Source of the DNA: Opitutaceae bacterium
Lineage (GTDB): Bacteria > Verrucomicrobiota > Verrucomicrobiia > Opitutales > Opitutaceae
Assembly (NCBI GenBank): GCA_009919985.1
Contig: RGAX01000116.1
Span: 1-8,429 of the forward strand
DNA length: 8,429 bases
Direction: 5' to 3'
The notes under the pieces: model-generated
Database searches by the model: none
What the model saw: the letters and a program-made list of their open reading frames with translations, nothing else
What the model was told of the DNA's origin: nothing
Shown: positions 1-6,356 of the stretch, piece after piece
Layout: each line of letters begins with the position of its first letter
Position numbering within the stretch: position 1 is the first letter of the stretch
Program-made: the position numbers and the translations under genes

Positions 1-900
1 GTATATTCAGATAAGGCGAGCTTCATGAATATATTCGCGCTCACGGATCTTCAGGCTCAAACGATTGTTTTTACCGGAGCCGAGAAAAAATCCCCGGCCG
101 CTAGCGAGCAACGTCTGGTAAATCTTTCCTCGCGCGTGTGGGTCGGTTCCACCGAAGAGGCCGCGGTCGCAGGCTTTGTTATAAGCGGCGAACAGGCGAA
201 ACCCGTGCTCATCCGCGCCGCGGGTCCCGCGCTCGACGAATTCGGTGTGCCCGGAGTGCTGGCCGATCCGCGTCTCACGTTGAACAACGGCGTGGCTGAT
301 ATCGTGGCGAATGATAACTGGCTGGCCGGCGATGCGGCGGCGATGACGGCGGCGGGTGCCTTTGCGCTGTTACCTAGCAGCAAAGATGCGGCGTTACTCA
401 CCTCGCTGACCACGGGTAGCTACACGGCACCGGTGACCTCCCCCGACGGGGCGAGTGGGGTCGTACTACTCGAAGTTTATGATGCCTCGAGCGCGACCAC
501 GCCTTCGCTCGTCAATGCCTCCGCTCGCGCCTATGTCGGCACCGGCGAAAACGTGCTGATTCCGGGTTTCGTGATCGGCGGCAGCGGCACGTTGCGCGTG
601 TTGATCCGTGCGGTCGGACCCACGCTCGCAAACTTCAACGTCGCGGGCGCGCTTGCCGATCCTACGATCACCCTTTACCGCGACAAGACCGTGCTCGCTA
701 CGAACGACAACTGGTCTAGCGCTGCGAATGCATCTGCGATCGCGAGCACCGCCACGGCTGTGGGGGCGTTCACGTTATCTGCCGGCAGTAAAGATGCCGC
801 GGTGCTCACGACCCTCACGCCGGGCAGTTATACGGCGGTCGTGAGCGGTGTCGGCGCTACGACGGGCACGGCTCTCGTCGAGCTTTATGTAGTGCCGTGA
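1..900 (+). CDS. Probable secreted protein, C-terminal part with two tandem Opitutus-type repeat domains (5' partial)
   Basis: The reading frame is open from base 1 to a TGA at 898-900. The first ATG is at 25, but it is not followed by a signal peptide. Such repeats usually sit at the C-terminus of larger exported proteins, so I treat the gene as cut by the left edge, though a start at 25 cannot be excluded. Counting from that ATG, two homologous units of about 125 residues cover residues 31-153 and 162-288. Each has the same order of blocks: LVN, a VG turn, GFVI, VLIRA.GP, ADP..TL, NDNW, GAF.L...SKDAA.LT.LT.GSYTA, and a final LE(V/L)Y. They look like beta-rich, immunoglobulin-like extracellular modules. 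The protein ends at YVVP with no sorting tail or membrane anchor. Role unknown; adhesion or substrate binding is only a guess. It lies 83 nt upstream of the metabolic operon and is probably unrelated to it. Confidence 0.72.
   Translation, partial: VYSDKASFMNIFALTDLQAQTIVFTGAEKKSPAASEQRLVNLSSRVWVGSTEEAAVAGFVISGEQAKPVLIRAAGPALDEFGVPGVLADPRLTLNNGVADIVANDNWLAGDAAAMTAAGAFALLPSSKDAALLTSLTTGSYTAPVTSPDGASGVVLLEVYDASSATTPSLVNASARAYVGTGENVLIPGFVIGGSGTLRVLIRAVGPTLANFNVAGALADPTITLYRDKTVLATNDNWSSAANASAIASTATAVGAFTLSAGSKDAAVLTTLTPGSYTAVVSGVGATTGTALVELYVVP
31..486 (+). repeat. Repeat unit 1 of the extracellular protein plus leader (protein-level repeat)
   Basis: At protein level, residues 31-153 (numbered from the ATG at 25; bases 115-483) are homologous to residues 162-288 (bases 508-888). 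Shared anchors are VLIRA.GP (61-68 and 192-199), ADP followed by TL (80-86 and 211-217), NDNW (96-99 and 227-230), SKDAA (119-123 and 255-259) and GSYTA (131-135 and 267-271). The DNA has diverged, so this is an old domain duplication and not a recent tandem repeat. Unit 1 is the more degenerate copy: it has AAGPALDEF where unit 2 has the consensus-like AVGPTLANF. Confidence 0.7.
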
Positions 901-983
901 TTATTCCGGCTTAAGCGAATCAAGTGGGAGCAGCGTTGACGGCGTAGGAATGCACCGACAACTCTCGGTAAACCCCAGTTTGC
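901..983 (+). other. Intergenic gap upstream of the four-gene operon
   Basis: 83 nt between the repeat protein and the HPS-like gene. It should hold the operon promoter and possibly the terminator of the upstream gene, but I see neither a hairpin followed by a T-run nor a convincing sigma-70 promoter. A TTGACG at 936-941 has no acceptable -10 at normal spacing (CAACTC at 959-964). No Shine-Dalgarno sequence precedes ATG 984. Confidence 0.4.
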
Positions 984-1697
984 ATGCGCCCCATTGTACA
1001 AATTTCGTTGGACCTTACGGACCGTAAAGAAGCGCTCGAAACGGCCGCGTTGGCGATGCGTGCGGGCGTGGATTGGCTCGAGGCCGGTACGCCGTTTATT
1101 TTGGCCGAAGGAGTGCATGGGGTACGGGCGTTGCGGGAGCGTTTCCCGGGTGTGCCGATAGTCGCGGATCTTAAAATCATGGACGGCGGTTATCTTGAGG
1201 CTGAGATGATGGCCAAGGCCGGCGCGACGCACGTCGTCGTCATGGGCCGCGCACATGAAGAAACGCTTAAATGCGTGGTAAAAGCAGGGCGTGATTACGG
1301 CGTCAAAATCATGGGCGATAATTTGGGTTTTCCCGATATGGTCGCGGGCGCAAAATTCATCGAGGATCTTGGCTGCGACTTTGTGATTCATCACATCGGT
1401 TACGATGAGCGGCGGGGCATTGCCGCAGCAGGTAGACGCATGCCGAGCCCGCTCGATGATCTGCGTGCGGTGGTGGCGGCGGTCAACTTGCCCGTCCAAG
1501 CCGTGGGTGGCCTGACGCTAGAGCAAGCGGTGCGTACGCCAGAGTTTGGTGCGCCGCTCGTCGTGATCGGCGCGCCGCTGGCGGTGGATGCGGATGCGTT
1601 TCGCACCGCCGATGGTAACCTCGAAGGCACGCTGCGCATCATCTGCGAGCGCGTCCATGGCTACGGCGATGTGCCCGTAGGAAAATTTCCCCGATGA
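984..1697 (+). CDS. 3-hexulose-6-phosphate synthase-like protein (OMP decarboxylase/HUMPS superfamily)
   Basis: This is a cytoplasmic (beta/alpha)8 enzyme of the family that includes hexulose-6-P synthase (formaldehyde + ribulose-5-P) and 3-keto-L-gulonate-6-P decarboxylase (UlaD). The family metal/active-site set is present: D10 (ISLD), E33 (EAGTP), and D62, K64, D67 in VADLKIMDGG. Two further positions favour HPS over UlaD: D112 in GDNLGFPD (HPS has VDxxNVxD, UlaD has Glu), and H137 followed by IGYD (HPS has HTGYD, UlaD has HRSRD). Phosphate-binding glycines are at 175-176 (VGG) and 196. At 237 aa it is about 25 residues longer than typical HPS, with a small insert near 143-155 and a C-terminal tail. 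ATG 984 is the first start after an in-frame TAA at 969-971; no clear ribosome binding site precedes it. It is first in the operon and its stop overlaps the next start. No SIS-domain hexuloisomerase is adjacent, so formaldehyde fixation is uncertain. An aldolase or decarboxylase acting on another sugar phosphate is equally possible. Confidence 0.85.
   Translation: MRPIVQISLDLTDRKEALETAALAMRAGVDWLEAGTPFILAEGVHGVRALRERFPGVPIVADLKIMDGGYLEAEMMAKAGATHVVVMGRAHEETLKCVVKAGRDYGVKIMGDNLGFPDMVAGAKFIEDLGCDFVIHHIGYDERRGIAAAGRRMPSPLDDLRAVVAAVNLPVQAVGGLTLEQAVRTPEFGAPLVVIGAPLAVDADAFRTADGNLEGTLRIICERVHGYGDVPVGKFPR
1694..1697 (+). other. ATGA stop/start overlap coupling the HPS-like and dehydrogenase genes
   Basis: The four bases ATGA hold both the dehydrogenase start (ATG 1694-1696) and the HPS-like stop (TGA 1695-1697). 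Overlaps of this kind typically allow termination-reinitiation and tie the amounts of two proteins together. An AGGA 11 nt upstream of the ATG is the best Shine-Dalgarno-like match at any start in the operon, though its spacing is long. Confidence 0.85.
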
Positions 1698-2719
1698 AAA
1701 GTCCCGCCGTCGTCAACTACTCGTCTGAACCCCACAGCGTAGAATTACGCGAAGTTTCCCGGCCCGAGCCTGGTCCCGAGGATATCATCCTCGCGGTCGA
1801 GGCTGTCGGGGTGTGTGGCAGTGATCTGCATCAATGGACGGCGTCGCACAGTTGGAAGGTTAATTATCCTGTGGTCCTTGGGCACGAGTTCGGCGGGAGT
1901 ATCGCCGAACTCGGATCTGCCGTGCGCGGCTGGAAAGAAGGCGACCGGGTCGTGAGCGAAACGGCCGCGGTGATCGATCCCGATAGCCCGCTGACAAGGG
2001 AAGGACTTTATAATTTGGAGCCATCACGGAAGGGTTTCGGCTATGGGGTCAACGGCGCGATGACGCGCTTTGTGCGCGTGCCGGCGCGCTGCTTGCATCG
2101 AGTGCCCGATGGACTGGCAATGGAACAAGCCGCGCTGACCGAGCCGTGCTGCGTAGCCTTCAACGCCGTGATCAACAACGCTCGCATCCGTCCCGGCGAC
2201 CGTGTGGTCGTACTCGGGCCCGGCCCAATCGGAATTTTATGCGCAGCGATGGCGCGACTCGCCGGGGCGCAGGTGGCGCTCGTCGGGCTCGAGCGCGATC
2301 GTACGCGTCTCGAAGTGGCGAAAGTTTACGGCTGCGAAGTGATTGTCGGTGATGCGACGGCATGGGCCAAGTCGCGCGATGGTCTCGGCGTGGACGGGGT
2401 GATCGATGCGGCGGGTGCGTCGGCGGCATTGAAAGTTGCGATGGAACTGGTGCGCCCGAATGGCTGGATCAGCAAAGTGGGTTGGGGTCCTCAACCGCTC
2501 GGTTTCTCACTCGACCCTCTCGTGCAGAAGAACATCACGCTCCAAGGTAGCTTTAGTCATAATTGGCCGGTTTGGGAGCGCGTTCTGGCGCTCTTAGCCT
2601 CCGGCCAACTCGACGTGCGGCCTATCATGGGTGGCGTGTGGGGACTCGAATCGTGGCACGATGCGTTTGAAAAAATGCACTCGGGCGCGATCGTGAAAGC
2701 GGTGTTGAAACCCGTGTAA
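1694..2719 (+). CDS. Zinc-type medium-chain alcohol/polyol dehydrogenase lacking the structural-zinc cysteines
   Basis: This is an NAD(P)-dependent MDR-family oxidoreductase of the sorbitol/threonine dehydrogenase kind, likely oxidising a secondary hydroxyl of a sugar, polyol or sugar acid in the cytoplasm. Domains: GroES-like catalytic domain (about 25-150), Rossmann domain (about 165-290) with GPGPIG at 175-180, and the C-terminal part of the catalytic domain. Catalytic zinc ligands are visible: C41 in GVCGSD, H64-E65 in LGHEFGG, and E150 in LTEP. The lobe that normally carries four structural-zinc cysteines is present (88-114), but the four positions are D95, S98, T101 and E109; the surrounding TAAVI and YNLxPSRKGFGYG sequence is intact, so this is substitution and not deletion. 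Length of 341 aa is normal. ATG 1694 overlaps the HPS-like stop as ATGA, indicating translational coupling. A weak AGGA lies at 1679-1682. Substrate unknown. Cofactor preference is unclear, because the end of beta-2 reads VGLERD without the usual Asp. Confidence 0.9.
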   Translation: MKSPAVVNYSSEPHSVELREVSRPEPGPEDIILAVEAVGVCGSDLHQWTASHSWKVNYPVVLGHEFGGSIAELGSAVRGWKEGDRVVSETAAVIDPDSPLTREGLYNLEPSRKGFGYGVNGAMTRFVRVPARCLHRVPDGLAMEQAALTEPCCVAFNAVINNARIRPGDRVVVLGPGPIGILCAAMARLAGAQVALVGLERDRTRLEVAKVYGCEVIVGDATAWAKSRDGLGVDGVIDAAGASAALKVAMELVRPNGWISKVGWGPQPLGFSLDPLVQKNITLQGSFSHNWPVWERVLALLASGQLDVRPIMGGVWGLESWHDAFEKMHSGAIVKAVLKPV

Positions 2720-2738
2720 TCGGTTAGCCATTTAGATC

Positions 2739-3509
2739 ATGCGCTTAAGCGACAAAGTCATTATCGTCACCGGCGGTACTTCCGGGATCGGTCAGGCGAT
2801 CGCGGAGCGTTGCGTCGCGGAAGGCGCTCGCGTGCTTGTACACGGTATCGTGCATGCGGACGGCCAGGCTGTTGTGAAAAAATTAGGTGCGGCGGCGGCG
2901 TTGCATCTCGACGATTTGGCGGATCCGACGAGCGCGGGGCGCATCGTGGCGGCCGCGCGCGCAGCATTTGGGCGAGTGGATGCGCTGGTGAACAACGCTG
3001 CAATCGTGCCACGCAGTACGTTGACGACGGCTACCGTAGAAAATTTTGACCGCACGATGGCGATCAACGTGCGGGCGCCGTTTTTTCTGATTCAGGCGGC
3101 CTTCTCTGAACTGAAAGCGAATCAAGGCTGCGTCTTGAACATCGGTTCAATCAACGCGTACAGCGGTGAGGCCACGCTCCTCGATTACAGTATCTCCAAA
3201 GGTGCCCTGCAGACGCTGTCGCGCAATCTTGCCAACGCGCACGGTACGGATCGGGTTCGGATTAACCATCTCAACGTCGGTTGGGTGCTGACGGCGCGCG
3301 AGTATGCGGATCAACAAAAATGGGGGCAGGCGGCGGATTGGCCGGAGCACCTGCCGGCGGTGTTCGCACCTTCGGGTCGGTTAATGAGACCCGAAGAAAT
3401 TGCAGCGGCGGCCGTGTATTGGCTCGGTGATGAATCGCGCCCTATCACCGGCTCGGTTGTTGAATTAGAGCAATTTTCGGTTTTCGGCCGCAACGCGGTT
3501 AAGATTTAA
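2739..3509 (+). CDS. SDR-family NAD(P)-dependent oxidoreductase
   Basis: This is a classical short-chain dehydrogenase/reductase of 256 aa, the usual length for the family. The glycine-rich cofactor motif TGGTSGIG is at 11-18. NNAA (85-88) is a variant of the common NNAG. The catalytic tetrad is complete: N110 (AINV), S137 (IGSINA), Y150 and K154 (YSISK, correct spacing). After beta-6 the usual PG is replaced by VG (NVGWVLT, 179-185). The segment 187-210 is the substrate lid (rich in W and Q) and should decide specificity. The residue after beta-2 is not acidic (VLVHGIVHADG), which leans towards NADP(H), but this is inference. It lies 19 nt after the zinc dehydrogenase and 13 nt before the TIM-barrel gene. 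With the zinc-type enzyme it gives the operon two oxidoreductases, suggesting two oxidations or an oxidation-reduction epimerisation. Substrate unknown, probably a sugar, lactol or polyol. No clear ribosome binding site. Confidence 0.9.
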   Translation: MRLSDKVIIVTGGTSGIGQAIAERCVAEGARVLVHGIVHADGQAVVKKLGAAAALHLDDLADPTSAGRIVAAARAAFGRVDALVNNAAIVPRSTLTTATVENFDRTMAINVRAPFFLIQAAFSELKANQGCVLNIGSINAYSGEATLLDYSISKGALQTLSRNLANAHGTDRVRINHLNVGWVLTAREYADQQKWGQAADWPEHLPAVFAPSGRLMRPEEIAAAAVYWLGDESRPITGSVVELEQFSVFGRNAVKI

Positions 3510-3522
3510 ATTTTTTTAAATA

Positions 3523-4413
3523 ATGCCCAAACTTGCTGCATTTCCCAAGGCCTTCATGCGGGCGCTCTGTAAAGACGGCTCGATGACACTGCGCGAATGG
3601 GTTGATCTGGCGGCTCCACTCGGACTCGACGGGTTGGAGTATTATAGTGGGATGCTGGAACTGGCCAATCCGTCGAATTGGCCGGCGGCGCGTCGCACGG
3701 TTGAAGAGCGCGGGATGGTGATTCCGATGCTCTGTTGCTCGCCAGATTTCTCACACCCTGATGCGAGTTTTCGCGCGCAGGAAATCGAGAAGGAGAAAAA
3801 CTGGATCCGGATGGCGGCGTCGCTGGGTGCAGGGTATTGTCGGGTGCTTTCTGGGCAGCGTCGACCTGAGCTGACCCGGGAGCGCGGGCTCGACTTGGTC
3901 GCGCAGAGTATCGAGGCCTGTTTACCCGAGGCGGAACGCTGCGGCGTCACGCTTATTATCGAGAATCACTACAAAGACGATTTTTGGAGTTACCCCGAGT
4001 TTGCGCAGAAGATGGATGTGTTTTGCGAGCTAGTGGAACGCGTGAAGCACCCGCGCTTCGGAGTGAATTACGACCCGAGTAATGCATTTCTGGCAGGGGA
4101 TGATCCGCTAGAGTTGCTCGAGCAGGTAAAGCACCGCGTCGTGACCATGCACGCGAGTGATCGCTATCTGGCCGAGGGCACAATCGAGGATTTGCGCCGG
4201 GATGAAACCGGTGCGGAGGGCTATGCCAAACGCCTCAGGCATGGGACGATCGGCAAAGGTTTGAATGACTACGATGCGATCTTCGGGACGTTGAAAGCCG
4301 TCGGTTTTGACGGCTGGGTGAGTATCGAGGACGGGGTCGATGGCATGGAGCAATTGGCCGAGAGCGTCCAATTCGTCCGTCGTAAGTTGCGACAGCATTG
4401 GCCGGTAGCTTAG
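3523..4413 (+). CDS. Sugar phosphate isomerase/epimerase, xylose isomerase-like TIM barrel
   Basis: Belongs to the AP-endonuclease-2/xylose-isomerase-like TIM-barrel superfamily, whose sugar-acting members move a carbonyl or epimerise next to one using a divalent metal. Four probable metal ligands are visible at barrel strand ends: E147 (LIIENHYKD), D184 (VNYDPSN), H210 (VTMHASD) and E269 (VSIEDG). Other probable active-site residues are H149 and H240 in HGTIGKGLND. Length of 296 aa is normal for the family. ATG 3523 is fixed by an in-frame TAA at 3517-3519. The 13-nt gap after the SDR stop is almost pure A/T and contains no Shine-Dalgarno sequence. Last gene of the operon; no terminator follows before the helicase. 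UlaE-like 3-epimerases belong to the same superfamily and work beside UlaD-type decarboxylases, a parallel to this operon's first gene. Other superfamily members are hydroxypyruvate isomerase, inosose dehydratase and 3-oxo-sugar-acid decarboxylases, so the reaction is not settled. Confidence 0.87.
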   Translation: MPKLAAFPKAFMRALCKDGSMTLREWVDLAAPLGLDGLEYYSGMLELANPSNWPAARRTVEERGMVIPMLCCSPDFSHPDASFRAQEIEKEKNWIRMAASLGAGYCRVLSGQRRPELTRERGLDLVAQSIEACLPEAERCGVTLIIENHYKDDFWSYPEFAQKMDVFCELVERVKHPRFGVNYDPSNAFLAGDDPLELLEQVKHRVVTMHASDRYLAEGTIEDLRRDETGAEGYAKRLRHGTIGKGLNDYDAIFGTLKAVGFDGWVSIEDGVDGMEQLAESVQFVRRKLRQHWPVA

Positions 4414-4454
4414 ATTTAGCTCTCAATTTGTCTCGGGTAGGGTCAGTTTGAGTT

Positions 4455-6239
<1,785 letters not shown>

Positions 6240-6257
6240 TTTTCGCTTCTCATTTAG

Positions 6258-6276
6258 AGCCGACCCTCAGTCGGCT
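6258..6276 (+). other. Small stem-loop downstream of the helicase gene
   Basis: A perfect 7-bp inverted repeat, AGCCGAC (6258-6264) and GTCGGCT (6270-6276), with a 5-nt loop CCTCA. It begins 18 nt after the helicase stop and lies 5 nt before the terminator stem. No T-run follows it on the + strand (it is followed by ATAATAAAAAA), so it is not a canonical terminator alone. It could protect the 3' end of the mRNA or be an auxiliary part of the adjacent terminator. Confidence 0.55.
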
Positions 6277-6281
6277 ATAAT

Positions 6282-6313
6282 AAAAAACCCCGGTTTTTGA
6301 ACCGGGGTTTTTT
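6282..6313. terminator. Bidirectional intrinsic terminator between convergent genes
   Basis: A perfect 14-bp inverted repeat: AAAAAACCCCGGTT (6282-6295) pairs with AACCGGGGTTTTTT (6300-6313) around a 4-nt loop TTTG. The GC-rich core CCCCGG/CCGGGG is followed by T6 on the + strand and, because of the A6 arm, also by T6 on the - strand. It lies 42 nt after the helicase stop and 43 nt after (on the - strand) the stop of the HEAT/haem gene, almost midway. It therefore very likely terminates both convergent transcripts. Confidence 0.93.
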
Positions 6314-6356
6314 GTGAACTTCCGTAGCTAAGCTAGACAGGGAAAAATACGCTGTT

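Larger units (their letters stand above)
984..4413 (+). other. Putative four-gene carbohydrate catabolic operon
   Basis: Four genes in the same direction: HPS-like lyase, zinc-type dehydrogenase, SDR and TIM-barrel isomerase. The junctions are -4, +19 and +13 nt, so one transcript is very likely. The upstream gap (901-983) is the natural place for the promoter, but I found no convincing -35/-10 pair. Functionally the set resembles a sugar or sugar-acid route in which dehydrogenation creates a keto group, an aldolase/decarboxylase-type enzyme cuts or shortens the chain, and an epimerase/isomerase feeds central metabolism. No kinase, transporter, hydrolase or regulator lies within the window, although an HPS-family enzyme should need a phosphorylated substrate. 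That kinase would have to be encoded elsewhere. Confidence 0.75.

Noticed and set aside
936..964. TTGACG at 936-941 as the -35 of an operon promoter
   Set aside because: No acceptable -10 at 16-18 nt spacing; reported only as an absence in the intergenic entry.
885..1499. 204-codon open frame on the - strand opposite the HPS-like gene
   Set aside because: Its product is rich in His, Arg and Thr with no recognisable fold, and it lies wholly opposite a gene with full active-site motifs. High GC content easily leaves such antisense frames open.
984..1697. Calling the first operon gene ulaD (3-keto-L-gulonate-6-P decarboxylase) or pyrF
   Set aside because: The Glu and the HRSRD segment of UlaD are replaced by Asp and HIGYD as in HPS, and the sequence lacks the typical pyrF neighbourhood.
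6276..6281. Perfect TATAAT as a possible -10 promoter box
   Set aside because: It lies between two convergent gene ends, directly abutting the terminator stem, with no -35 at proper spacing (the 7-bp hairpin occupies that region).
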